From: Candidatus Effluviviaceae Genus I sp.
GTDB taxonomy: Bacteria > Joyebacterota > Joyebacteria > Joyebacterales > Joyebacteraceae
Direction of reading: 5' to 3'
Length of the DNA stretch: 64,000 nucleotides
NCBI GenBank assembly: GCA_016867725.1
Contig: VGIX01000002.1
Location: forward strand, 105,724-169,723
A program made the position numbers and the translations under genes. A model generated the notes under the pieces. It worked only from the letters and a program-made list of their open reading frames with translations, was not told the origin of the DNA and ran no database searches. This document shows, piece after piece, positions 18,624 through 27,212 of the stretch; the stretch's first letter is position 1; each line of letters starts with the position of its first letter.

Positions 18624-19074
18624 AGGGCAGCTCCGCGGTGAGGGCAGGCGTCTCGGGATCGTCGTGTCGCGCTTCAACGACTTCATCTCGCTCAGGCTTC
18701 TCGAGGGCGCGATGGACTGCCTTCGCAGACACGGGGTCAGCGACGACGACATCACGGTGGCGTGGGTCCCCGGCGCCTTCGACATCCCGGTGCTGGCCAA
18801 GAGAATGGGTGACTCCGGCGCGTACGATGCGATAGTATGCCTCGGAGCGGTCATCCGGGGTGAGACGCCGCACTTCGACTTCGTCGCCTCGGAGGCCGCC
18901 AAGGGCGTGGCGCACGCGGCGATGCAGACGGGCGTGCCCACCGTGTTCGGCGTCGTGACGTCTGAGACGCTCGAGCAGGCGATCGACCGCGCGGGCGCCA
19001 AGTCGGGCAACAGGGGGTGGGACGCGGCGCAGTCCGCCCTCGAGCTCGCCGATCTCTACGCGAAGATGTCGTAG
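18607..19074 (+). CDS. ribH: 6,7-dimethyl-8-ribityllumazine synthase
   Basis: A 155-residue enzyme that condenses the RibD pathway product with DHBP to give lumazine, usually as an icosahedral or pentameric assembly. It shows V-S-R-F-N-D-F, the W-V-P-G-A-F-D-I-P motif, the [14 protein letters not shown] segment with the catalytic His, and G-N-R-G-W-D-A-A near the end. It is the last gene of the riboflavin pathway here. Confidence 0.96.
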   Translation: MSRVFEGQLRGEGRRLGIVVSRFNDFISLRLLEGAMDCLRRHGVSDDDITVAWVPGAFDIPVLAKRMGDSGAYDAIVCLGAVIRGETPHFDFVASEAAKGVAHAAMQTGVPTVFGVVTSETLEQAIDRAGAKSGNRGWDAAQSALELADLYAKMS

Positions 19075-19096
19075 GCGGCGGGGGAAAGCGGACGCG

Positions 19097-19540
19097 ATGG
19101 GCATCCGCCGCGAGGGGCGGGAACTGGCGATGATGATCCTCTACCGGGAGGCCGTCACCGGCCTGACCGACGCCGTGATACCCGACCTCGACGAGGCGCC
19201 GCCTGAAGCGGTCGCGTTCGCCGAGAGCCTCGTCGCCGGCGTCCGGACGCACGTCTCGGTCATCGACGAGGCCATCTCGGGCGCGAGCGAGCACTGGGAC
19301 ATCGGTCGCATGGGCACCGTGGACCGCACGGTGCTCAGGATCGGGACGTACGAGATCATGTTCGCGCCTGACACGCCGGTCGGCGTGATCATCGACGAGG
19401 CGATCGAGGCCGCACGCAAGTACAGCTCGGACGAGTGCGGCCGATTCGTCAACGGCATCCTCGACCGCATCGCCAGGGACACGCGCGGGGCGAGGGACGG
19501 ACAGACGGGCGCGGAGGATCATTGCGATACGCAGTCCTGA
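19097..19540 (+). CDS. nusB: Transcription antitermination factor NusB
   Basis: A 147-residue all-helical RNA-binding factor that pairs with NusE (S10) for rRNA antitermination. R-E-G-R-E-L-A-M-M-I-L-Y begins the protein. The C-terminal core is conserved, with T-V-L-R-I-G-T-Y-E-I-M, I-I-D-E-A-I-E-A-A-R-K-Y, and F-V-N-G-I-L-D-R-I-A. The ribH-nusB order is very common in bacteria. The 3' end overlaps the next gene by 19 bases. Confidence 0.94.
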   Translation: MGIRREGRELAMMILYREAVTGLTDAVIPDLDEAPPEAVAFAESLVAGVRTHVSVIDEAISGASEHWDIGRMGTVDRTVLRIGTYEIMFAPDTPVGVIIDEAIEAARKYSSDECGRFVNGILDRIARDTRGARDGQTGAEDHCDTQS

Positions 19541-20247
19541 GCGACGTCCACGGCAACCTCGAGGCCCTCACGGCCGTGCTCGAGGCGGCCGACGAAAGCG
19601 GCGCCGACGCGCTCCTCTGCCTCGGCGACCTCGTGGGCTACGGTCCGGACCCGAACGAGGTGGTGGAGCTCGTGCGCGCCCGCGGCGCGACGGCGGTGAG
19701 GGGAAACCACGACGAGGCCGCCATCCAGCCGGGGCGCGAGACGCGGTTCAACGCGTGGGGGCAGGACGCCATCCGCTGGAGCCGGAGGCGCCTGACGGGC
19801 GAGAACCACGAGTACCTGGGCGCCCTGCCTCTCGCGGCCGTCGTGGACGGCGTGCTGCTCGTCCACGCCTGCGCGTCCGAGCCGGACACGTGGCGCTACA
19901 TCCTCGACCTGGACGAAGCGGCGGTGGAGTTCACGGCGTTCAAGGAGCGCCTGTGCCTCTTCGGGCACTCGCACATCCCGCTGGCGGTCGAGAGCGCGGG
20001 AAGGAGAACCTCCGTCCTCGAGGGCGACCGTGTGATCTTCGAGGACGGCAAGCGCTACATGGTGAACGTCGGGAGCGTCGGGCAGCCGCGCGACGGCGAC
20101 CCGCGCGCCGCGTTCGGGCTCCTCGACCTCGATTTGGGCACGCTCCTCATCCGCCGCGTGGAGTACGACGCAGCCGCGACGCGCGCGAAGATCATCGACG
20201 CCGGCCTGCCCGTCTTCCTCGGGGACCGGCTCCTCAAGGGACGATGA
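19522..20247 (+). CDS. Calcineurin-like metallophosphoesterase (YfcE/MJ0936-like)
   Basis: A 241-residue cytosolic phosphoesterase. Metal ligands are visible as L-S-D-V-H-G-N (residues about 6-12), L-G-D-L-V-G-Y-G-P (about 34), R-G-N-H-D-E (about 60), and the C-terminal G-H-S-H-I-P. V-N-V-G-S-V-G-Q-P-R-D-G is typical of the family. TTG 19522 is preferred because GGAGG sits five bases upstream and the protein then starts L-R-Y-A-V-L-S-D. The substrate is unknown. It overlaps the next ORF by four bases. Confidence 0.85.
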   Translation: MRYAVLSDVHGNLEALTAVLEAADESGADALLCLGDLVGYGPDPNEVVELVRARGATAVRGNHDEAAIQPGRETRFNAWGQDAIRWSRRRLTGENHEYLGALPLAAVVDGVLLVHACASEPDTWRYILDLDEAAVEFTAFKERLCLFGHSHIPLAVESAGRRTSVLEGDRVIFEDGKRYMVNVGSVGQPRDGDPRAAFGLLDLDLGTLLIRRVEYDAAATRAKIIDAGLPVFLGDRLLKGR

Positions 20248-21170
20248 GAGACGCCGTGATCACCGTGTCCGTTGGCGTCATGGCCTACAACGAGGCCCGG
20301 AACATCGGAAGGCTGCTGGAGGCGCTCGCCGGCCAGCGGCTCTCGACCGCCCGCCTCGCCAGGGTCGTCGTCGTGTCGAGCGGCTCGACCGACGGCACGG
20401 ACGAGATCGTGGAGGGGTGGGCGAGGCGCGACGGCAGGGTCCAGCTCGTGCGCCAGGCGACGCGCCAGGGGAAGTCGGCGGCGATCAACCTCTTCCTCGA
20501 GCGCGCGGAGGGCGACGTCTTCGTTCTCGAGAGCGGCGACACGGTGCCCGCGCCGGACTGCCTCGAGCGGCTCGTCGCGCCGTTCTCCGACCCGGAGGTG
20601 GGCATGACCGGTGCCCGCCCGGTGCCCGTGGACGACCCCGAGCGCTTCATGGGCTTCGTCGTGCACATGCTGTGGCGCCTGCACCATCGCCTCGCGCTCA
20701 GGTCGCCGAAGCTCGGGGAGATGGTCGCCTTCAGGTCGTTCGTGCGGTCCATCCCGCACGACAGCGCCGTGGACGAGGCGAGCATCGAGGCCATCGTCGC
20801 GGCGGCGGGCAAGCGCCTCGTCTACGTGCCCGAGGCCGTCGTCTGGAACAAGGGCGCGTCCACCATCCGCGACTTCCTGCGGCAGCGCCGCCGCATCTAC
20901 GCCGGTCACCTCTGGCTGTCGCGGTTCCAGCACTACGAGGTGTCCACGCGGGGCGTCGGGGGCATTGTCGGCGTGCTGCGCGAGGACCTCGACCGCCGCC
21001 CGCGGGCGCTCCTGTGGACCGCGGCCGGCGTCCTGCTCGAGGCCGCCGGGCGGGCGCTGGGCGCGTTCGACTTCCACGTGCTCAGGAAGAACCCGCACAC
21101 GTGGGCGGTGTCGGAGTCGACGAAGTCCCTCGAGGCCGCGGGCGCGCGCCCCGGCCGGGAGAACCGATGA
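20244..21170 (+). CDS. Family 2 glycosyltransferase
   Basis: A 308-residue protein with a GT-A fold: V-S-V-G-V-M-A-Y-N-E-A-R-N-I at the N-terminus, S-S-G-S-T-D-G-T for nucleotide sugar binding, and E-S-G-D-T as the divergent DxD position. The C-terminal part has amphipathic and hydrophobic stretches that may associate with the membrane. It starts the long glycan/envelope cluster, overlapping the phosphoesterase (ATGA) before it and the radical SAM gene after it. The acceptor and sugar are unknown. Confidence 0.8.
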   Translation: MRDAVITVSVGVMAYNEARNIGRLLEALAGQRLSTARLARVVVVSSGSTDGTDEIVEGWARRDGRVQLVRQATRQGKSAAINLFLERAEGDVFVLESGDTVPAPDCLERLVAPFSDPEVGMTGARPVPVDDPERFMGFVVHMLWRLHHRLALRSPKLGEMVAFRSFVRSIPHDSAVDEASIEAIVAAAGKRLVYVPEAVVWNKGASTIRDFLRQRRRIYAGHLWLSRFQHYEVSTRGVGGIVGVLREDLDRRPRALLWTAAGVLLEAAGRALGAFDFHVLRKNPHTWAVSESTKSLEAAGARPGRENR

Positions 21171-22318
21171 TGCTCGGGCTCCTCGCGCGGCTTCCGCTCT
21201 ACCGCTCCATGCGCGCCTGGGGCCTGCCGCGGATGCTCCCGGCGAACCTCACCGTGAGCGTGACCTACCGCTGCAACTCGCGCTGCCTCACGTGCAGGGT
21301 GTACACGAAGCGCGCCGACGAGCTCTCGGCCGACGAGTTCGACCGCGTGTTCGCCTCGCTCGGGCGCGCGCCGTACTGGTACACCATGAGCGGAGGCGAG
21401 CCGTTCCTGCGGCCCGACCTGCCGGACATCTGCGAGAGCGCGTTCCGGAGGGGTCGCCCAGGCATCATCAACATCCCGACGAACGGGTTTCTGAGCTCGA
21501 GGATCCCCGAGATGGTCTCCGAGATCGCGCGGCGATGCGCGGGAGCGCAGGTCATCGTGAACCTCTCGCTCGACGAGATCGGAGAGGCTCACGACCGCAT
21601 CCGCGGGCTTCCTGGGAGCTTCGAGAAGGCGGTCGAGACGTACCGCGGCCTTCGGAAGCTCGCCGCGCCCAACCTCACGGTCGGCGTGCACACCGTCGTC
21701 TCGGTGCACAACGCGCGCCGCGTGCCCGCGGTGTACGACTACGTGGCACGGGAGCTCAGGCCCGACTCGTACATCACGGAGATCGCCGAGGAGCGCGTCG
21801 AGCTTGAGACCGTGGGGAGCGCCGTCACGCCTCCGGCGGGCGATTACGCGGCGGCGGTGGACTTCCTCACGGCGCGCCTGAGGGAGCAGCGCGCCGCGGG
21901 GATCTCGCGCCTCACGCAGGCCTTCAGGACGCGCTACTACGAGATGGTCAAGCGGCATCTCGCAAGCCGCGGACAGGAGATTCCCTGCTACGCGGGCATC
22001 GCCTCGGCGCAGATCGCGCCGGACGGCGACGTGTGGTTCTGCTGCGTGCGCGCGGAATCCGTCGGCAACCTGCGCGAGGCGGGATACGACTTCCGGAGGA
22101 TCTGGTTCGGAGAGCGCGCCAGGGCGCTGCGCGCCGCCGTGCGGCGCGGCGAGTGCGCCTGCCCTCTCGCGAACGCGAGCTACACGAACATGCTGATGCA
22201 CGTCCCCACGCTCGCCGGCGTCGCTGGCGAGGTGGCGTTCGGGCCGCGCGGGTCGCGCCGCGCGCCCTCGGCCCGGGGCGCCCGCGAAGGAGGTTCCGGC
22301 TCTGGCGGTCTTTCTTGA
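21167..22318 (+). CDS. Radical SAM protein with SPASM-like C-terminus
   Basis: A 383-residue protein. The Fe-S/SAM motif C-N-S-R-C-L-T-C lies at residues 36-43, followed by M-S-G-G-E-P-F-L-R-P (the GGE motif) and P-T-N-G-F. C-terminal cysteines (W-F-C-C-V-R, then G-E-C-A-C-P-L-A-N) form a SPASM/twitch-like auxiliary cluster site. The last 45 residues are low-complexity Gly/Arg/Ala. The gene is embedded between a GT2 and a DUF362 gene and overlaps both. Relatives modify peptides, sugars or lipids. The substrate cannot be told from sequence. Confidence 0.85.
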   Translation: MMLGLLARLPLYRSMRAWGLPRMLPANLTVSVTYRCNSRCLTCRVYTKRADELSADEFDRVFASLGRAPYWYTMSGGEPFLRPDLPDICESAFRRGRPGIINIPTNGFLSSRIPEMVSEIARRCAGAQVIVNLSLDEIGEAHDRIRGLPGSFEKAVETYRGLRKLAAPNLTVGVHTVVSVHNARRVPAVYDYVARELRPDSYITEIAEERVELETVGSAVTPPAGDYAAAVDFLTARLREQRAAGISRLTQAFRTRYYEMVKRHLASRGQEIPCYAGIASAQIAPDGDVWFCCVRAESVGNLREAGYDFRRIWFGERARALRAAVRRGECACPLANASYTNMLMHVPTLAGVAGEVAFGPRGSRRAPSARGAREGGSGSGGLS

Positions 22319-23441
22319 GGCGGCGCGGCGGTACGACGCGCGCGCGCTCGAGCGGACGCTCGGGCGGGCCGTCGACGCGCTCGGTGTGTCGCTCGCGGGC
22401 CGGCGCACGGCGCTGCTCAAGCCCAACATCGTCGTCGGCGCCGCGCCGAGGACCGGCATCGTGACGCATCCCGCGGTCGTCGAGGCGGTGGTGCGCCTCC
22501 TGCGGGGAGCCGGCGTGTCCGACATCACGATCGCCGACGGCCCGGGCGTGGGACTGGACGCCGGGGCGGTCTTCGAGCGCAGCGGGTACCGCGCGCTGGC
22601 CGACCGGCTCGGCGTGCGCCTCGTCAGCTTCAACGCGGCGGAGCGGCGCGAGCGGCCGTGGAAGTACGGAACGCTCGGGGTGCCCGCGCTCGTCGAGGAA
22701 GCCGACCTCTACGTCAACATCCCCAAGCTCAAGACGCACGGGTACACGACGCTCACGCTCTCCATCAAGAACCACAAGGGGCTTCTGAGCGAGGCCGACA
22801 AGAAGCGGGACCACCATCTGGGCCTCCACGATCCACTCGCCCAGCACGCGAAGCTCGCGCCCCCGCATCTTGTCGTCCTCGACGCCGTCGTCGGGGTCGA
22901 GGGGGACGGCCCGCTCAACGGCCGTCCGGTGAGAGCAGGCTACGTGGCCGTCGGCACGAACATGCTCGAGGTGGACGCGGCGGCCGCGCGACTCGCGGGC
23001 TTCGACCCTGCGGCCATCGCGCACCTGCGCATCGCCGCCGCGGAGGGCGTGGGGACGCTCGATCCGCGCGTCATCGGCGCGGCGCCGGCGCGTCGACTCA
23101 GGCCGGCGAACGAGCGCTACGGCAGGAAGCTCAACATCTACTCCTGGCGCGACTGCACGGCGTGCTCGATGTGCATCGACTCGTTCGCCGCGGGGGTCAA
23201 GCTCGCGGCGCGCGAGCCCCGCTACTGGCTGACGCTGGTGCCGAAGCTCGCGTACTGGGGCGCGCTCGGCAGGCTTCACATCGTGCAGGGCCGCGAGGCC
23301 GCGCTTCCGCCGGTGGGCGGACGCGTCGTGTGCCTGGGGCAGTGCACGCGCCCGCTGTCCGAGCGCGAGGGTCTCGTGCACGTTCCGGGCTGTCCGCCGA
23401 CGGCCAGGCAGGTCGCCGAGGCGCTGAGAGAGGGGCTCTAG
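22302..23441 (+). CDS. DUF362 family protein, probable CTG start
   Basis: A 379-residue DUF362 protein with L-L-K-P-N-I-V near the N-terminus, the T-H-P-A-V-V-E-A-V-V segment, N-I-P-K-L-K-T-H-G and the K-N-H-K-G-L motif. A Cys cluster C-T-A-C-S-M-C sits near residue 287, but the fourth cysteine of a ferredoxin motif is absent. Later cysteines (C-L-G-Q-C, P-G-C-P-P) may complete a site. The family-typical N-terminus (L-A-V-F-L-E-A-A-R-R-Y-D) is in frame only upstream of GTG 22386. CTG 22302 has AAGGAGG eight bases before it. It overlaps the radical SAM gene by 17 bases. Confidence 0.8.
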   Translation: MAVFLEAARRYDARALERTLGRAVDALGVSLAGRRTALLKPNIVVGAAPRTGIVTHPAVVEAVVRLLRGAGVSDITIADGPGVGLDAGAVFERSGYRALADRLGVRLVSFNAAERRERPWKYGTLGVPALVEEADLYVNIPKLKTHGYTTLTLSIKNHKGLLSEADKKRDHHLGLHDPLAQHAKLAPPHLVVLDAVVGVEGDGPLNGRPVRAGYVAVGTNMLEVDAAAARLAGFDPAAIAHLRIAAAEGVGTLDPRVIGAAPARRLRPANERYGRKLNIYSWRDCTACSMCIDSFAAGVKLAAREPRYWLTLVPKLAYWGALGRLHIVQGREAALPPVGGRVVCLGQCTRPLSEREGLVHVPGCPPTARQVAEALREGL

Positions 23442-23448
23442 AGCGCGC

Positions 23449-24288
23449 ATGCCGCCCATCGAGAAGGACACGGGCCTCGGGACGACCTACGAGCGCATCG
23501 CGCTCGCGCGGCTCGTCGAGGAGCTCGCCGACCGCTACGGGATCGCGAGCGTGCTCGAAGGTCCCGCCGACGGGATCACGGGCATCCGCGGACTCAACAG
23601 CGTGCCCTTCGCGCAGCGCGGGGCCCGCGTGGAGGTCGCGCTCGCCGACGCGGAGGAGGCCGAACTCGCGCGTCGCGTCTGGGACGGCCTCGGGCTCGGG
23701 GCGGCGGTGACGGTCCGCCTGGCGGACGGCTGGAACCTCGGCGGGGGAGACGCGGCGTTCGACCTCGTGTGGAACTTCAACGCGCTCCCGCTCGCGCCCG
23801 ACCCGGAGTCGCTGCTGGACGGGATGTGCCGCGCCAGTCGTCGCCTCGTGCTCGTGTTCGTGTCGAACACCGCGAACTACGGCTTCCCCGTCCACAGGCT
23901 CCACCACCGCGCGGCCCGACTCCCGTGGACCCACGGCAGCGCCGCGCTCATGAACACGCGCCTCATCGAGCGCTCGCTTCGGCGACGCGGCTTCGCGACG
24001 CGGGAGCGACTGCTCGTGGACGTCCCGTGGTGGCCGGACATCGACTCGCCGATCGAGGAGGTCGCCGCGACGTTCCTGCCGTTCCTCCGCGGGCGGGCCC
24101 GAGCCTCGGCCCGCCTCGAGCGGTACACGTGGAGCGCCGCGGAGTTGCCTTACTTCGACCCGGCCCGCCGCGCACGACTCGAGGCGGGCCTCGCGCGGCA
24201 CGCGCTCATTGAGCGGGCGCGCTGGTGCCCCCTGCGACCGCTCTTCGCGCACCACCGCGGCGTCCTCGCGGAGAGGAGGGACGCGTGA
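23449..24288 (+). CDS. Class I SAM-dependent methyltransferase-like protein
   Basis: A 279-residue cytosolic protein. Residues about 30-120 follow a Rossmann methyltransferase layout: I-A-S-V-L-E-G-P-A-D-G-I-T-G for motif I, the acidic end of strand 2, and F-D-L-V-W-N-F-N-A-L-P for motif IV. The motif I glycines are sparse, so activity is not assured. It is located between DUF362 and UPF0104 genes and shares a GTGA overlap with the latter. It might methylate a glycan or lipid made by the cluster (inference). Confidence 0.6.
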   Translation: MPPIEKDTGLGTTYERIALARLVEELADRYGIASVLEGPADGITGIRGLNSVPFAQRGARVEVALADAEEAELARRVWDGLGLGAAVTVRLADGWNLGGGDAAFDLVWNFNALPLAPDPESLLDGMCRASRRLVLVFVSNTANYGFPVHRLHHRAARLPWTHGSAALMNTRLIERSLRRRGFATRERLLVDVPWWPDIDSPIEEVAATFLPFLRGRARASARLERYTWSAAELPYFDPARRARLEAGLARHALIERARWCPLRPLFAHHRGVLAERRDA

Positions 24289-25292
24289 GCCGCCAGGCGA
24301 GGATCGCGATCGTCTGCGCGGCGGGCGGGCTCCTGCTCTTCCTCGCGCTCAGGGGCGTGAGCCTCACGGCGGTGCGCGACCTGGTCGCCGGGGCCGACGC
24401 GCGCTGGGTGGGGGCCGCGCTGGCCGTGTACCTCTCCGCGTACGTGCTCAGGAGCCTGCGCTGGCGGCTCATCCTCAGGCCCGTGCAGAGCGTGCGGTTC
24501 TCGGAGAGCTTCTTCATGCTCATGGCCGGGTACTTCGTGAACTACGTCATCCCCGTCAGGGCGGGAGAGGTCGCGAAGGCGTTCTTCCTCAAGCGTCTGC
24601 GCGGCGTTCCCGTCGCGACGAGCCTCCCGACCATCTACGTGGACAAGCTCTTCGAGCTTCTGTCCATCGCGCTCGTGCTCGCGCTCCTGCCCGCGCTCTC
24701 GCTCCGGCTGCAGGGGTACGTCGCCACGCTCGTGGTCTCGGTGCTGGTCGTGTTCCTGCTCGCCGTCGCGCTCCTCCTGTTCGCCCTGGTGAACGGACGC
24801 GGCACGGTGAGGGCGCTCTCGTCGGCGACGGCGTGGCTCGCGCCGGCGGCGCGCGACCGGCTGGCCAGGTGGTTCACGCTCCTCGTCGAGGGCATGGGGG
24901 TCGCGCGGGCGAGCGCGCGGTCGCTTTGGGCCCTCGTGGCCCTCACGGCGGCCGCCGTGCTCCTCGACGCCGTGTACTTCTGGCTCATGTTCAGGGCCTT
25001 CTCCATCGAGATCGCCTTCCCGCAAGTCCTTTTCGGGTACACTCTCCTGTCGGTCTCGTACATCCTCCCGACGCCCCCGGCCCAGATCGGGCACAACGAG
25101 TTCCTCATGGGCGTCATCTTCGCCGACGGGCTCGGCGTGGACAGGACGAGCGCGGCCGCCCTCATGCTCCTCGCGCACGCGCTCACAGGAGCGCTCATCA
25201 CGGGCGTCGGGCTGTGGTCGTTCGGGGCCATGAGCATCCGCGTCACCGACAGCTTCAGGGGGCGCGGGAGAAGGGAGGCGGGGGCGGCGTGA
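24285..25292 (+). CDS. UPF0104 / lysylphosphatidylglycerol-synthase-type membrane protein
   Basis: A 335-residue polytopic inner-membrane protein with about eight hydrophobic segments. It matches the flippase-like domain of the AglD/MprF membrane family, with R-S-L-R-W-R-L-I-L, N-Y-V-I-P-V-R-A-G-E-V-A-K-A-F-F-L, and P-T-P-P-A-Q-I-G-H-N-E. The GTG start has GAGGAGGG upstream and overlaps the methyltransferase stop. Relatives are linked to lipid or lipid-linked sugar transport. The stop overlaps the next gene's GTG. Confidence 0.85.
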   Translation: MSRQARIAIVCAAGGLLLFLALRGVSLTAVRDLVAGADARWVGAALAVYLSAYVLRSLRWRLILRPVQSVRFSESFFMLMAGYFVNYVIPVRAGEVAKAFFLKRLRGVPVATSLPTIYVDKLFELLSIALVLALLPALSLRLQGYVATLVVSVLVVFLLAVALLLFALVNGRGTVRALSSATAWLAPAARDRLARWFTLLVEGMGVARASARSLWALVALTAAAVLLDAVYFWLMFRAFSIEIAFPQVLFGYTLLSVSYILPTPPAQIGHNEFLMGVIFADGLGVDRTSAAALMLLAHALTGALITGVGLWSFGAMSIRVTDSFRGRGRREAGAA

Positions 25293-26230
25293 GGAGGGTC
25301 CTCGTCACGGGCGCGGCGGGCTTCATCGGCTCGCACGTCGCCGAGCGGCTCGTCGCGCGCGGCATCGAGGTCGCGGGAGTCGACTGCTTCACCGACTACT
25401 ACCCGCGCGCGGCGAAAGAGGCGAACCTCGCCGGCCTTCGCGCGTCGCGTCGCTTCACGCTGCTCGAGGTGGACCTCGCGAGGGACGACGTCGGCCGGCT
25501 GCTCGCCGGCGCCGACGCCGTCGTCCACCTCGCGGCGCAGGCCGGGGTGAGGGCGAGCTGGGGCGCGACGTTCTCGACCTACGCGGACTGCAACGTCCTC
25601 GCGACCCAGCGGCTTCTCGAGGCGGCCCGCGCCACCGGCATCTCGAAGTTCGTCGCGGCGTCCTCCTCGTCGGTCTACGGGCAGACGACGGACCTCCCGA
25701 TGCGCGAGGACGGCCGCACGCTGCCCGTGTCGCCGTACGGCGTCACGAAGCTCGCCGCGGAGCAGCTCGCGACGTTGTACCACCGGAGCTACGGCGTTCC
25801 GACGGTGTCGCTTCGCTACTTCACGGTGTACGGGCCACGGCAGCGGCCCGACATGGCGTTCCACAGGTTCATCCGGGCGGCGCTCAGGGGCGAGACCGTC
25901 GAGGTGTACGGGGACGGGGAACAGACGCGCGACTTCACGTTCGTGTCCGACGTGGTGGACGCGACGGAGGCCGCGCTCCATGCGGGCCCGCCGGGCGAGG
26001 TGATCAACGTGGCCGGGGGGAGCAGGGTCACGCTCAACCACGCGATCGGCGTGATCGAGTCGGCGGTCGGCAGGCCGCTCATGCGCAGGAGCCTCCCGCC
26101 GGCGAGCGGCGACGTGACCGACACGGGCGCCGACGTCAGGAAAGCGGCCGAGCTCCTCGGCTTCAGGCCGCGGGTGACCCTCGAAGAAGGCGTCGCGCTC
26201 GAGTGCGAGTGGCTCAAGAGCGCCGCGTGA
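25289..26230 (+). CDS. NAD-dependent sugar-nucleotide epimerase (extended SDR)
   Basis: A 313-residue extended SDR enzyme with the Rossmann motif T-G-A-A-G-F-I-G-S-H (residues 6-15), V-D-C-F-T-D-Y-Y, the S-S-S-S-V-Y-G catalytic Ser region and the Y-G-V-T-K pair. R-Y-F-T-V-Y-G-P-R-Q-R-P-D-M-A-F resembles UDP-glucuronate 4-epimerases, and D-C-F-T-D-Y-Y supports that. The exact substrate (UDP-GlcA or UDP-Glc) is inference. It supplies activated sugar for the neighbouring glycosyltransferases. Confidence 0.88.
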   Translation: MRRVLVTGAAGFIGSHVAERLVARGIEVAGVDCFTDYYPRAAKEANLAGLRASRRFTLLEVDLARDDVGRLLAGADAVVHLAAQAGVRASWGATFSTYADCNVLATQRLLEAARATGISKFVAASSSSVYGQTTDLPMREDGRTLPVSPYGVTKLAAEQLATLYHRSYGVPTVSLRYFTVYGPRQRPDMAFHRFIRAALRGETVEVYGDGEQTRDFTFVSDVVDATEAALHAGPPGEVINVAGGSRVTLNHAIGVIESAVGRPLMRRSLPPASGDVTDTGADVRKAAELLGFRPRVTLEEGVALECEWLKSAA

Positions 26231-26264
26231 CGGGCCGCCCGACGGCGGCCCCGGAGGTCCAGCG

Positions 26265-27212
26265 ATGCACGTGTCCATCGTGATTCCGCTCCTCAACGAG
26301 GAGGCGAGCCTCGGCCCGCTCCACGAGGCGATCACCGGCGCCATGGCCGGCGTCGAGGGCGGCTGGGAGGTCCTGTACGTCGACGACGGCAGCACGGACG
26401 GTTCGCTCGGCGTGCTGCGCTCGCTCCACGAAGCGGACCCGCGCGCCAAGGTGCTGTCCTTCGGCAGGAACCTCGGAAAGTCCGCCGCGCTGGCCACGGG
26501 CTTCGCGGAGGCCGCGGGAGAGATCGTCGTCACGATGGACGCCGACCTCCAGGACGATCCCCGCGAGATCCCGCGGCTCATCGCCACGCTCGACGGCGGC
26601 TACGACCTCGTGAGCGGCTGGAAGCGCCGCCGCATGGACCCGCTGTCGAAGCGGCTTCCCTCGAAGGTGTTCAACGCGGTCGTGGCGCGGCTGTCGGGGG
26701 TGCGCCTGCACGACATGAACTGCGGGCTCAAGGCCTACCGGAGAAGCGTGGTGGAGACCATCCGCGTCTACGGAGAGCTCCACCGGTTCACGCCGGTGCT
26801 CGCGCACTGGGCGGGGTTCCGCGTGACCGAGATCGAGGTCACGCACCACGCGCGGGCGCACGGCTCGTCGAAGTTCGGGGCCGAGCGGTTCGTGCGCGGG
26901 TTCTTCGACCTGCTCACCGTGCTCTTCCTCCGGCGCTACGTCGCGCGGCCGCTGCATCTCTTCGGGATGATGGGCGGGATCCTCTTCCTGGGCGGCTTCG
27001 GGATCGGCGTGTACCTCACGGTGATCAAGATCATGGGGGAGGCCATCGGGAGAAGGCCTCTCCTCACGCTGGGCATTCTCCTCATGGTCGTCGGCGTGCA
27101 GTTCGTGTCGTTCGGCCTCCTCGGGGAGATGATCGCGAACCTGAGGAGCGAGGGGGTCTCGCATCCCGTGAGGGTCCGCCTGGCTCGGGAGGACGCGAAG
27201 CGTGACCGCTGA
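26265..27212 (+). CDS. Polyprenyl-phosphate glycosyltransferase (GT2, GtrB/ArnC-like)
   Basis: A 315-residue protein with a GT2 domain (V-I-P-L-L-N-E-E, V-D-D-G-S-T-D-G, M-D-A-D-L-Q-D-D-P) followed by two TM helices near residues 230-300, the layout of GtrB and ArnC. Such enzymes load a sugar onto undecaprenyl phosphate. G-L-K-A-Y-R and H-G-S-S-K-F-G are family motifs. Its downstream end overlaps the GT4 gene by 11 bases. Confidence 0.88.
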   Translation: MHVSIVIPLLNEEASLGPLHEAITGAMAGVEGGWEVLYVDDGSTDGSLGVLRSLHEADPRAKVLSFGRNLGKSAALATGFAEAAGEIVVTMDADLQDDPREIPRLIATLDGGYDLVSGWKRRRMDPLSKRLPSKVFNAVVARLSGVRLHDMNCGLKAYRRSVVETIRVYGELHRFTPVLAHWAGFRVTEIEVTHHARAHGSSKFGAERFVRGFFDLLTVLFLRRYVARPLHLFGMMGGILFLGGFGIGVYLTVIKIMGEAIGRRPLLTLGILLMVVGVQFVSFGLLGEMIANLRSEGVSHPVRVRLAREDAKRDR

